Below, piece after piece: positions 17,467 through 25,562 of a stretch of DNA of 64,000 nucleotides. The notes under the pieces were generated by a model, which saw only the letters and a list, made by a program, of their open reading frames with translations, was not told the origin of the DNA and searched no databases. Position 1 is the stretch's first letter, and every line of letters starts with the position of its first letter. This DNA is from Frigoribacterium sp. JB110. GTDB taxonomy: Bacteria > Actinomycetota > Actinomycetes > Actinomycetales > Microbacteriaceae. The stretch lies in NCBI RefSeq assembly GCF_900163665.1, contig NZ_FUIA01000025.1:1-64000 (forward strand), written 5' to 3'. The translations under genes and the position numbers were made by a program.

Positions 17467-18059
17467 TCTCCGTCTTCGAGCAGCATCGCCGAGAGCCGGT
17501 CGAGCACCGTCTCGGCCTCGTCGCCTTCGACCGTCAGCGTGACGTCGTCGCCCTGGTCGGCGCCGAGTGCGATCACGCCGAGGATGCTCGCCGCATTGGC
17601 CGGCTTTCCGTCGCCCTTGACGATGGTGACGTCGGCGCCGGAGTTCTTCGCGGCCTCGGCGAACAGCTTCGCGGGGCGGGCGTGCAGCCCGTGCGACGAT
17701 GCGATGGTGACAGTGCGAGTGGCCATGGTGGCGTCCTTCCGTTGGGGCGGTTCAGCAGCCCGCGACGCGGCGGGCCGGATGAGTGACAGCACGCGCGTGC
17801 CGTCGCGGTCTGCGGCGATGTCTTCTGGGAGGAGGATCACCTCGGCGTCAGGCAGGGCCAGGCGCACGCGGTCGGCGGCGTCGTCCGGCAGATGCGCGCC
17901 GAGCAGCACCGTGTCGGTGCCTTCCGCGCCGGCGGGGAGATCGGCGAGCGCGGCAGGGGCGACGGACATCGCTGCGCCCGCGGATGCTGCGGCGCGCTTC
18001 AGACGCATGGCGACGAACGTGCTCGACGCGCCGGCGCCGCAGATGACGGTGATCCTCAT
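17463..18059 (-). CDS. IIB-like domain fused in frame to HPr
   Basis: One uninterrupted 198-codon frame. Residues 1-~93 resemble a lactose/cellobiose-type PTS IIB domain (MRITVICGAGASSTFVA; Cys7 would be the phosphocysteine). A ~18-residue polar linker follows, then a complete 87-residue HPr whose SSHGLHARPA carries the phosphohistidine. AAGGAG precedes the first ATG. A second Shine-Dalgarno (GGAAGGACG) and ATG at 17726 precede the HPr part, so free HPr may also be made. First gene of the mtl operon, divergent from mtlR. What is seen is the absence of a stop; whether the fusion protein is the main product is inference. Confidence 0.75.
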   Translation of the reverse strand: MRITVICGAGASSTFVAMRLKRAAASAGAAMSVAPAALADLPAGAEGTDTVLLGAHLPDDAADRVRLALPDAEVILLPEDIAADRDGTRVLSLIRPAASRAAEPPQRKDATMATRTVTIASSHGLHARPAKLFAEAAKNSGADVTIVKGDGKPANAASILGVIALGADQGDDVTLTVEGDEAETVLDRLSAMLLEDGE

Positions 18060-18125
18060 CGATCTCAGTGCTCCTTCTTCCCCTCCAGCATGGGAGGAGG
18101 CGCTGCTTCCGGCAATGCACTCGTG

Positions 18126-18143
18126 TTTCCGCTCCGGCGGAAA
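18126..18143. promoter_or_regulatory. Palindrome in the mtl/mtlR divergent region
   Basis: TTTCCGC-TCCG-GCGGAAA is a perfect 7-bp dyad centred between the mtl operon and mtlR. It is placed to act as an operator for the divergent promoters, with MtlR the obvious candidate binder. Confidence 0.4.
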
Positions 18144-18179
18144 TCCCCTTCCGCCCCGCACGTGGTTGACTGGTCTGCC

Positions 18180-20096
18180 ATGACGGCTGAGCGGCAGGAG
18201 CAGGTGCTGGGCATCCTGCTGCGCCGTGCCGGCTGGGTGACGGCCGCGGACCTTGCAGACCGACTCGGCGTCACCGCTCGCAGTGTGCGCTCGTACATCA
18301 CGGCGATCAACGCGCTCGCTCCTGCCGGCGATGCGATCGAGTCGGGCCCGCACGGCTACCGTGCGATGCCGTCGGCGGCAGCCGTGCGCGACGAGCTCGC
18401 CGGAGCGCAGCACGGTGCACCGCGCGAGCGCGTGCGCGGGATCATCCGGAGGCTCATGGGCGCACCGGAAGGCATCGACGTGTTCGACACGGCCATGTCC
18501 CTGCACGTCAGCGACGCCACGGTGGAGGCCGACCTGCGGCGTGTGCGGGGCATGCTCACCGACAGCGAGCTGACCCTGCAGCGAGACGACGGCATGGTGG
18601 CGCTGGCCGGCACCGAGCGCAGCCTGCGGCGGTTCCTCACCAGAGTCGTGCTCGACGACCTCGATGAGCGGGTCTTCGACACCGAGGCGCTGGAGCGGGC
18701 AGCAGATGCGATGGGCGTGCCCGCGCCGGGGCTGGCGGAGTTCCGCGCGGGGCTGATCGCACGGCTGTCGGGGCTCGGGTTCGCGGTGAACGAGGTCGCC
18801 GCGGCCGAGGTGATGCTGCGCGCAGCGATCGCGGTCGAACGCACGCGGCGAGGGCGGTCGACACCGGAAGCGGACGACGACGGCGGACCGGATCGCGTGC
18901 GGGTGGGTGAGGTGCTCGACGAACTCGCCGCGAGGCACCTCGGTTCGCATCTCACGCCGGCTGACCGGCGGCATCTGGCGGGCGTCGCGCTCGTCTCACT
19001 CGTGGAGCCAGGCGAATCCTCCGATGAGCCGGAGCGGCGCGTGGCGGAGGCGGTGAGTGTCGCGCTTCGTCGTGCGGCGGCCACGTACGGCATCGACCTG
19101 AGCGAGGAGGATTTCGTGCGCGGCTTCGCGCAGCACGTGCACAACGTGGTGCAGCGCTCGCACGAGCATGTCGGTTCGCGCAATCCGATGACGCGGGCGG
19201 TCAAGCTCGCCTCTCCTCTGGTCTTCGAGATCGCCGTCTCGGTGGCGGGCGACCTCGCCGATGAGCTGGGCGTGGCGATACCGGATGACGAGATCGCCGA
19301 CATGGCGATGCGGATCGGCAGTCTGGTCGGCGCGGAGCCCGACGCGGGAGATGTGCTGACGGCGGTGCTCGTGTGCCCGGGGTTCGAAGGCATGCGGAAT
19401 CGGCTGCAGGTGCATCTGGAGCGTGCACTGGGCCACGAGCTGGCGATCACGCGCGTGGAGACCGGATATGCGCAGGATTGGGCAGGCATCGACGCGGACC
19501 TGGTGCTTTCGACGATCGACCCTTCCAGTACCGGCGACGACCGGATCGTGCGGATCCAGCCGTTCCTCACATCTCGGGACATCGCACGCGTAGCGGACGC
19601 GGCGCAGCGCGTGCGGCGCCAGCGGCAGCTGCGCGGTCTGCGCTCGCAGATGCGCCCGTGGTTCGCGCCGACGGCGTTCATCCGGAATGCGCGAGCGGCT
19701 GCGCCCGAGGCGATGATCCGTCTGCTCGGCGACGCGCTCATGCGCGAGGGCGTGATCGACGAGGAATATGTGGCCAGCGCGATCGAGCGCGAGGCGCGTT
19801 CATCGACTGCGTTCACGGAGAGCCTGGCGGTTCCGCACGCGATGACGATGTCGGCCGTGCGCACCGCGATCGCCGTAGCAGTCAACGAGCAGTCGATCGA
19901 TTGGGGCGCCGAACGGGTGCACGTCGTGGCTCTCGTGGCGTTCAGCGAGACCGACCGCGCCGCGTTCCAGACTGTGTTCGAGCAGTTCGTCGACGTCTTC
20001 GCCGACCCCGACAATGCCGCACGCATCGTGCGCCGCGGTGACACCCTCGAAGCCTTCCTCGACGAGATCGCCGCCCTCATCGACGCCCCCGCCTGA
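18180..20096 (+). CDS. mtlR: MtlR-type PTS-controlled transcriptional activator
   Basis: A 638-residue regulator. N-terminal DeoR/Mga-like winged helices (QEQVLGILLRRAGWVTAADL; a second at about 75-160) precede two PTS regulation domains, the second containing VQRSHEHVGSRNPMTR. A GatB-like IIB domain follows (LVCPGFEGMRNRLQ, with a cysteine), and a C-terminal MtlA-type IIA domain has its histidine at about residue 553 (LAVPHAM). In known MtlR proteins, phosphorylation by HPr at PRD2 activates, and phosphorylation of the IIB/IIA parts by the permease represses. ATG at 18180 follows TTGACTGGTCTGCC. Divergent from the mtl operon, its likely target. Confidence 0.88.
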   Translation: MTAERQEQVLGILLRRAGWVTAADLADRLGVTARSVRSYITAINALAPAGDAIESGPHGYRAMPSAAAVRDELAGAQHGAPRERVRGIIRRLMGAPEGIDVFDTAMSLHVSDATVEADLRRVRGMLTDSELTLQRDDGMVALAGTERSLRRFLTRVVLDDLDERVFDTEALERAADAMGVPAPGLAEFRAGLIARLSGLGFAVNEVAAAEVMLRAAIAVERTRRGRSTPEADDDGGPDRVRVGEVLDELAARHLGSHLTPADRRHLAGVALVSLVEPGESSDEPERRVAEAVSVALRRAAATYGIDLSEEDFVRGFAQHVHNVVQRSHEHVGSRNPMTRAVKLASPLVFEIAVSVAGDLADELGVAIPDDEIADMAMRIGSLVGAEPDAGDVLTAVLVCPGFEGMRNRLQVHLERALGHELAITRVETGYAQDWAGIDADLVLSTIDPSSTGDDRIVRIQPFLTSRDIARVADAAQRVRRQRQLRGLRSQMRPWFAPTAFIRNARAAAPEAMIRLLGDALMREGVIDEEYVASAIEREARSSTAFTESLAVPHAMTMSAVRTAIAVAVNEQSIDWGAERVHVVALVAFSETDRAAFQTVFEQFVDVFADPDNAARIVRRGDTLEAFLDEIAALIDAPA

Positions 20097-20107
20097 CCCG
20101 CGCGCCG

Positions 20108-20186
20108 GCTGCCGAGATGCGCACTTGTCGTCGAGATGCGCCGGTTCTGACGTGATCTCGTCGGAAAAGTGCGCATCTCGCGAGCC
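20108..20186 (-). repeat. 79-bp palindromic repeat, copy A (inverted)
   Basis: This is the reverse complement of the same 79-bp unit seen at 43613-43691 and 53656-53734. It begins GGCTCGCGAGATGCGCACTT and ends AAGTGCGCATCTCGGCAGC. The GAGATGCGCACTT and AAGTGCGCATCTC ends form terminal inverted repeats, with a further GCGCATCTCGACGA inside. This copy sits directly after mtlR and before the PadR operator. Confidence 0.85.
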
Positions 20187-20210
20187 CTTCTGGAGCATCC
20201 GGTCAGGAAC

Positions 20211-20250
20211 CTTGTTGTGCAAGTCTTGTTATGCAAGATAAAGTTGCGGT
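20211..20250 (+). promoter_or_regulatory. PadR-type tandem operator and promoter
   Basis: Two 14-bp direct repeats, CTTGTTGTGCAAGT (20211-20224) and CTTGTTATGCAAGA (20225-20238), are each a CTTG-N5-CAAG palindrome. They are followed immediately by TAAAGT (20239-20244), 6 nt before the GTG start. The placement over the -35/spacer region fits autorepression by the PadR protein encoded just downstream. Confidence 0.65.
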
Positions 20251-20589
20251 GTGGACCAGCCGCACGAGCGCATCGCGACGAACATCCGGAAAGGGGTGCT
20301 CGAGTTCTGCGTGCTCGCCATGCTCCGCCGGCGTGACATGTACGGCCTCGAGCTCGCCGATGCGCTCGTCGCGCGGGGGCTCAGTGCCAGCGAGGGCAGC
20401 CTGTACCCGCTGCTCGCGCGGATGCAGCAGGCAGGGCTGGTCGGGTCGCGCCGCGAGGCTGAGGCCGGCGGCCGCCCGCGCAAGTACTACGAACTGACCG
20501 ACGCGGGCCGTGCGCAGCTGGCGGCCTTCACCGAGGTCTGGGGTCTCATCGCGCCGCAGGTGGCGGAACTTCTGGAGGAACGATCATGA
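20251..20589 (+). CDS. PadR-family transcriptional regulator
   Basis: A 112-residue winged-helix repressor of the short PadR class. KGVLEFCVLAMLRRRDMYGLELADAL, EGSLYPLLARMQQAGLV and GRPRKYYELTDAGR are the usual helix, recognition and wing elements. The start is GTG at 20251, with no Shine-Dalgarno and a -10-like TAAAGT 6 nt upstream. It overlaps the next gene by 4 nt (ATGA). PadR paired with a HAAS/DUF1700 membrane protein is a common actinobacterial and firmicute arrangement. The inducer is unknown. Confidence 0.93.
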   Translation: MDQPHERIATNIRKGVLEFCVLAMLRRRDMYGLELADALVARGLSASEGSLYPLLARMQQAGLVGSRREAEAGGRPRKYYELTDAGRAQLAAFTEVWGLIAPQVAELLEERS

Positions 20590-21503
20590 CGACGAATCCG
20601 GCATTCGCGGCCGAGCGATATCTGGAGAAGCTGCACGCTCAGCTCGCGGCGCTTCCGGATGGGCAGCGGCGCGTGATCGTCGAGGGCGTCGAGGAGCACA
20701 TCGCCGACGCGCTCGCCGAAGGTCGCGACATCGACGAGGTTCTGACGGGGCTCGGTTCACCCGACCAGGTCGCCGCCCAGTACGGGGAGGAGCTCGGTGC
20801 GCGCGTCGGTCCGGATCCGTCGCGGCGGGCGACGCGCCTGCTGAGTGCGACGGCGGCACTGACAGCGATCGTCGCAACAGGTGCGAGCCCGCTGCTGCTG
20901 GGATTCGACGGTTTCGCCTCCGCGATCGATATCGCGTCGTCGATCGCGATGTTCGTCGTTCCTGTTGTGCTGGCCGCGCTTCCGCTGGTGCTGCCCCGAG
21001 CATCCGGATACGTTGTGGCGGCTCTCGGCGCCGTGGCGGTGATGGCACTCGCGCTGCTCGCGCTGGTCGGCATGCTGCCGGATGCCTCGCCGCTGAGCCA
21101 GGCGTACCTGCTGCTGCCAGTCGGCTTCGCGATGTGCGCCACGGCGATCGTGCCGCCGGTGACGCGGCTGTCGCCGAGATGGCGGACAGGGAGCCGGATG
21201 ATCGGAGCGGTGCTGACGATGATCCCGGCCGTCCTGCCGCTGATGGGCACGCTGTCTGGGGCGGTGGAGATGACTTGGGTGCCGCTCGTCTCGGCGGCCG
21301 TGGGGCTCGTGATGGGAGTGCTGTATGCGTGGGGGCATCGCGCGGTGTGCATCGTGCTCGCGACGCTGGGCGCCGTGGTGCTCATCGCCGCGCTGATCGA
21401 CCTCGGAATGATGTTCCTGGCGTTCTGGGTGGTCGGGGGCTGGTGGCTTGCCCTCGGCATGGGCGGGTTCGCCGCGCTGTCTTCCCGCGCCCGACGCGTG
21501 TAG
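20586..21503 (+). CDS. HAAS (DUF1700-like) domain membrane protein
   Basis: 305 residues. The N-terminal ~75 residues (AAERYLEKLHAQLAALPDGQ, VEEHIADALAEGRDIDEVLTGLGSP) form the soluble HAAS helical domain typical of PadR partners. The remainder is six to eight hydrophobic helices ending in a short basic tail. Translation is coupled to PadR (ATGA). In related pairs the HAAS protein is the PadR target and may tune membrane properties or signalling. No enzymatic motif is seen. Confidence 0.8.
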   Translation: MTTNPAFAAERYLEKLHAQLAALPDGQRRVIVEGVEEHIADALAEGRDIDEVLTGLGSPDQVAAQYGEELGARVGPDPSRRATRLLSATAALTAIVATGASPLLLGFDGFASAIDIASSIAMFVVPVVLAALPLVLPRASGYVVAALGAVAVMALALLALVGMLPDASPLSQAYLLLPVGFAMCATAIVPPVTRLSPRWRTGSRMIGAVLTMIPAVLPLMGTLSGAVEMTWVPLVSAAVGLVMGVLYAWGHRAVCIVLATLGAVVLIAALIDLGMMFLAFWVVGGWWLALGMGGFAALSSRARRV

Positions 21504-21630
21504 AGCGCCCGCCGAATGTTTTCACTTTCGGCGGTGACCTCATCGACCTAGACTCGAAGGTCAGAGGCGGGAATCGTCCCTGATGACGCGCGACAGCATG
21601 GCCGCGCGATCCGAGCGCGGGAGGCCGCCG

Positions 21631-22740
21631 ATGATGTCGATTCCGCAGACGATGAGTGCAGTCAGGCTCATGGGCCACGGCGGGCTCGAGCAGCTCGTCT
21701 ATTCCGGCGACGTGCCGACGCCGAGCCCAGCGCCAGGTGAGGTGCTGATCGATGTCCACGCATGCGGGATGAACAACACCGACGTGTGGGTGCGGGAGGG
21801 CGCCTACGGCAGCGACACCGACCCGCAGGAGGTCTCCTCCTGGCGGCGCGGCCGCTCCACGCTGGAGTTCCCCCGCATCCAGGGCACCGACATCGTCGGC
21901 CGGATCGCCGCGGTGGGGGAGGGCGTCGATGAGAACCGCATCGACCAGCGCGTGATGGTCGACTTCAGCATCTACAACCGGCCAGAGGGCGATGACAGCC
22001 TGGCCGATATCGACTACATCGGCCACGGCCGGGATGGCGGCTACGCGGAGTACGTCGCGGTGCCCTCGGAGAACGCGCACGAGACGCGCGCCGACATCAC
22101 CGACGCGGAACTGGCGACATTCTGCTGCGCCTACCTCACCGCCGAGCAGATGCTTGTGCGCAGCCGCCTCGCCGAAGGGGAGCGAGTGCTGGTCACCGGC
22201 GCCTCCGGCGGCGTCGGCTCCGCCGTCATCCAGCTCGCCAGGGCGCGAGGAGCGATCCCCTACGCCGTCACCAGCGCGGGCAAGGAAGAGGCGATGCGCG
22301 AGATCGGTGCCGAGGGCGTCATCCTCCGCGGCACCGACGACCTGGTCGCCGAGGTCGAGCGAGTGGTCGATGCCCCGGTGGATGTGGTCGCCGACCTGGT
22401 CGCCGGTGGGATGTTCAACGACCTGCTGCGGATCCTGCGTCCTGAGGGCCGCTACAGCACCGCCGGAGCCATCGGAGGGCCGGTGGTCGACCTCGACCTG
22501 CGCACCATGTACCTCAAGCAGCTCGAGCTGCACGGCTCCTCCCAGGGAACCCGCACCGCGTTCCGACGCTTGTCCGGCTACATCGAAGACGGCACGATCC
22601 GGCCGCTGCTGGATCGAACGTTCCCGCTCTCGGACTTCCACGAGGCACAGCGCACCTTCATGGGCAAGACCTACATCGGCAACCTGGTCGTCGTGCCCGA
22701 CCGGCACTGGGAGAGCGTGGGGGCTCAGCATGCATCGTGA
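21631..22740 (+). CDS. Zinc-type alcohol dehydrogenase-like oxidoreductase
   Basis: 369 residues of the medium-chain dehydrogenase/reductase superfamily. The GroES-like half includes GMNNTDVWVREGAYG and IQGTDIVGRIAAVG. The Rossmann half has VLVTGASGGVGSAVIQLA. The usual structural-zinc cysteine cluster is missing, which fits the quinone oxidoreductase/YhdH-like branch. I start at 21631 because GGGAGG lies 6 nt before; ATGs at 21583 and 21598 are alternatives. The stop overlaps the start of the proline-racemase-family gene, so the two are probably one pathway. The block lacks the ATCCGGATG-like words common elsewhere, hinting at transfer. Confidence 0.8.
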   Translation: MMSIPQTMSAVRLMGHGGLEQLVYSGDVPTPSPAPGEVLIDVHACGMNNTDVWVREGAYGSDTDPQEVSSWRRGRSTLEFPRIQGTDIVGRIAAVGEGVDENRIDQRVMVDFSIYNRPEGDDSLADIDYIGHGRDGGYAEYVAVPSENAHETRADITDAELATFCCAYLTAEQMLVRSRLAEGERVLVTGASGGVGSAVIQLARARGAIPYAVTSAGKEEAMREIGAEGVILRGTDDLVAEVERVVDAPVDVVADLVAGGMFNDLLRILRPEGRYSTAGAIGGPVVDLDLRTMYLKQLELHGSSQGTRTAFRRLSGYIEDGTIRPLLDRTFPLSDFHEAQRTFMGKTYIGNLVVVPDRHWESVGAQHAS

Positions 22741-23761
22741 ACGCGCTCTCGAACTGATCGACACCCAGGCAGGCGGAGACGTCAGCCGCATCGTCACCGT
22801 CGGCATCGAACCGCTGCCAGGGCGCACCGTGCTCGAGAAGGCGCGGTTCCTGCAGAAGGAGGGCGACGGCCTGCGCCGGCTGCTGCTCTCTGAGCCCTAC
22901 GGCGACCCTGCCATGTCGGTCGATCTCATCGTCGAACCCGGCCACCCCGACGCTCAGGCCGGCTACATCATCATGGAGGCGATGGGGTACCCGATGTACT
23001 CCGGGTCCAACACCATCTGCGCCGCCACCGCTCTGCTTCAGAGCGGTGCGATCCCGATGACCGAAGGATCGCAGCAGGTGGTCTTGGAGTCGCCAGCTGG
23101 ACTTGCTCGGATCACCGCGCACAACGTGAACGGACGCGTGGAATCGATCACCACCCAGGGCGAGCCGGCCTACGTCGCCGAACGCGGCCTGTCGGTGAAC
23201 GTCCCCCACTACGGGCGAGTGGAGTTCGACCTGGTCTGGAGCGGCGCCTACTTCGCCATGCTCGACGCCGGCGCCCACGGCTTCGAGCTCACAGCCGACG
23301 AGCAGATCGCCCTGACCGCTTTCGGTGACGCGTTCGTCCGCAAGGCCCGTCCCGGTCTGCGCCAGGAACATCCGACGCTGGGCGATGTGGGCCCGTTGCC
23401 CTTCGTCCACTTCATGGGGCGGGTGCGCACTCTGGAGAACGGCAAGGTCGAGTCCCGCTCGGCGACGTACGTGCATCCGGGCGTGATCTGTCGCAGTCCG
23501 ACGGGAACCGGCACCTCGGCCCGCCTGGCGCTGATGGCGGGGCAGGGCGAGCTCGCCCCGGGCGACACGCTGGAGACGATCTCACCGCGCGGCAACCGCT
23601 TCGTGGGCACTGTGATCGGCGAAGCCACCGTGGGCGACTTCCCCGCGTGGAACTCGACGATCACGGGCCGGGCCCGGCTCATGGCGCACTCGCGGATCAT
23701 CGTCGACTTGGATGATCCGTTGGTGGATACGTCGGATCTGGAGAAGCTGCTGACGCCGTGA
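22730..23761 (+). CDS. Proline racemase/hydroxyproline epimerase family protein, variant active site
   Basis: 343 residues with the proline racemase fold (repeated diaminopimelate-epimerase-like halves). HPDAQAGYIIMEAMGYPMYSG and SATYVHPGVICRSPTGTGTS are the two active-site regions. Family members usually have MCGHGT and DRSPCGTG; here the first cysteine position reads SGSNTIC (serine, and the histidine replaced) and the second is threonine (RSPTGTG). Proton-transfer racemisation needs both cysteines, so a different reaction is likely, perhaps a dehydratase or an uncharacterised epimerase. ATG at 22730 overlaps the dehydrogenase stop by 11 nt. Confidence 0.85.
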   Translation: MHRERALELIDTQAGGDVSRIVTVGIEPLPGRTVLEKARFLQKEGDGLRRLLLSEPYGDPAMSVDLIVEPGHPDAQAGYIIMEAMGYPMYSGSNTICAATALLQSGAIPMTEGSQQVVLESPAGLARITAHNVNGRVESITTQGEPAYVAERGLSVNVPHYGRVEFDLVWSGAYFAMLDAGAHGFELTADEQIALTAFGDAFVRKARPGLRQEHPTLGDVGPLPFVHFMGRVRTLENGKVESRSATYVHPGVICRSPTGTGTSARLALMAGQGELAPGDTLETISPRGNRFVGTVIGEATVGDFPAWNSTITGRARLMAHSRIIVDLDDPLVDTSDLEKLLTP

Positions 23762-23800
23762 CGGAGCGCTTTCTGCGTGCCGGGCCGGCGACAGCAGGGC

Positions 23801-25477
23801 TCAGGCAAGTCGGGCTCGGACCGCCGTCTCCAACGCGGTGAGACGGGCCTCGGCGTCGGCGGGGGAGGTGCCGCGCACGTCGAGATACACTTTGAGCTTC
23901 GGCTCCGTTCCGCTGGGGCGGAAGATCACGCGCGACCCGTCGTCGAGCATGTAGCGCAGGATGTCGCCGGATGGGGCGTCGCCGGATGCCGCGAGCAGGT
24001 CGGTCGCCTCCGTCACGGTGCGCTCACCGAAGGCCGTGGGAGGCTCTGCGCGCAGCGACGCCATCGCGTGCGCGATGACCGAGGTGTCGTCGACCCGGAT
24101 CGATACCTGGCCGCTGGAGTAGTGACCGATCTCGTCTGAGACCTCGTCCACCAGATCGGCGAGCGTGCGGCCATCGGTGCGGGCCTCAGCGGCGAGGGCG
24201 AGCACCGCCACTGCCGCCGAGATGCCGTCCTTGTCGCGCACTGTCTCGGGGTTGACGAGGTAGCCCAGCGCCTCCTCATATCCGTACACCAGGTCGGGCG
24301 TGCGCGAAATCCACTTGAATCCTGTCAGCGTCTCGGCCGAGCGCAGCCCGTAGCGCTCCGCGATCGCCGAGAGACCGGGGGAGGAGACCAGCGAGCATGC
24401 CAGGGTGGCGTCGGGGTCTCCGGATGCGGCGCGCGCTGCCCGCAGCCCCAGCAGGAGACCGACCTCGTTGCCGGTGAGCCGCCGCCACTCACCGTCGGGG
24501 CCGGGAATCGCGACGGCGAGCCGGTCGGCGTCGGGATCATGCGCCAGCGCGAACTCGGCATCGGCCTCGCTCGCCGCTTCGAACACGAGGTCCATCGCGC
24601 CCGGTTCCTCCGGGTTGGGGAACGCGACGGTGGGGAACGCTTCGTCCGGATGGAGCTGAGCGGCAGCGGCTGCGGGCCATGGGAACCCCGCCTCATCGAG
24701 CACGCGCTCGAACGTCTCCCAGCCGACGCCGTGCATCGCGGTGTACGCCCACGCCATTCCGTCCGCTCCGCGCGGAGCCCTGGCCCCGGCGACGGCCGCC
24801 GTCGCGCGCACGTACGCGTCGACGGCCTCGTCGCCCGCCACGCCGTAGTCACCGGAGCGCGGCAGGTCGGCCACAGAACCCTCCGCGACGCGGTCGATGT
24901 GTGCGGCGATGTCGCCGTCGGCGGGCGGCACGATCTGCGCGCCGCCGTTGTCGCCGCCGAGATACACCTTGTAGCCGTTGTCAGCCGGCGGGTTGTGACT
25001 GGCGGTGACCATCACGCCCGCGTCGGCGCCCAGGTGCCGCACGGCGAACGCGAGCACGGGGGTCGGCAGCATCCGCGGCAGCAGCACTGCGCGCATCCCT
25101 GCGCCGGCGAAGATCTCCGCGGAGTCGCGGGCGAACACGTCGGAGTTGCGGCGGCCGTCGTACCCGATCACGACGACGGGCGCGCGTCCGCTCGCGGTCT
25201 CGCGCAGGTAGGCGGCGAGCCCCGCGGCGGCCTGTGCGACCAGCACGCGATTCATGCGCATGGGGCCGGCGCCGAGCGCGCCGCGCAGCCCCGCCGTGCC
25301 GAACTGCAGGCGCCCCGCGAATCGGGAGCGCAGCTCGTCTGCGGCATCCGGCTCTTCCTGAGCCCGCGCGATCAGCATGTCGAGTTCGGCGCGGGTCTCG
25401 TCATCCGGATCCTGCGCGCTCCACGTCCGCGCCGCCGCAACGACATCGTCCAGCGCGCCCGCACCCTGTTCGCTCAC
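23801..25477 (-). CDS. Phosphohexomutase (phosphoglucomutase/phosphomannomutase)
   Basis: A 558-residue alpha-D-phosphohexomutase. It has GTAGLRGALGAGPMRMN near residue 57, the phosphoserine loop VMVTASHNPPADNGYKVY, the metal loop AHDPDADRLAV, the sugar-specificity loop EEALGYLV, and the C-terminal phosphate-binding RPSGTEPKLKVYLD. The length fits the long PgcA/PMM type (Rv3308-like). Besides hexose phosphates, such enzymes can interconvert ribose 1- and 5-phosphate. The next gene on the same strand, purine-nucleoside phosphorylase, releases ribose 1-phosphate, which makes that role plausible. The genes are 85 bp apart. Confidence 0.92.
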   Translation of the reverse strand: MSEQGAGALDDVVAAARTWSAQDPDDETRAELDMLIARAQEEPDAADELRSRFAGRLQFGTAGLRGALGAGPMRMNRVLVAQAAAGLAAYLRETASGRAPVVVIGYDGRRNSDVFARDSAEIFAGAGMRAVLLPRMLPTPVLAFAVRHLGADAGVMVTASHNPPADNGYKVYLGGDNGGAQIVPPADGDIAAHIDRVAEGSVADLPRSGDYGVAGDEAVDAYVRATAAVAGARAPRGADGMAWAYTAMHGVGWETFERVLDEAGFPWPAAAAAQLHPDEAFPTVAFPNPEEPGAMDLVFEAASEADAEFALAHDPDADRLAVAIPGPDGEWRRLTGNEVGLLLGLRAARAASGDPDATLACSLVSSPGLSAIAERYGLRSAETLTGFKWISRTPDLVYGYEEALGYLVNPETVRDKDGISAAVAVLALAAEARTDGRTLADLVDEVSDEIGHYSSGQVSIRVDDTSVIAHAMASLRAEPPTAFGERTVTEATDLLAASGDAPSGDILRYMLDDGSRVIFRPSGTEPKLKVYLDVRGTSPADAEARLTALETAVRARLA

Positions 25478-25562
25478 GACTTCCTCCCGATGCTCCTGTC
25501 CCGTGCGGTGCCGTATCGGCCGGCCGCGGCATCCGGGCCGGCACCCCGCCCCAGGGAGCTCA

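Noticed and set aside
17892..18179. Longer mtlR start at 17892
   Set aside because: It would run antisense through the IIB-like gene and its start region; the ATG at 18180 begins directly with the helix-turn-helix.
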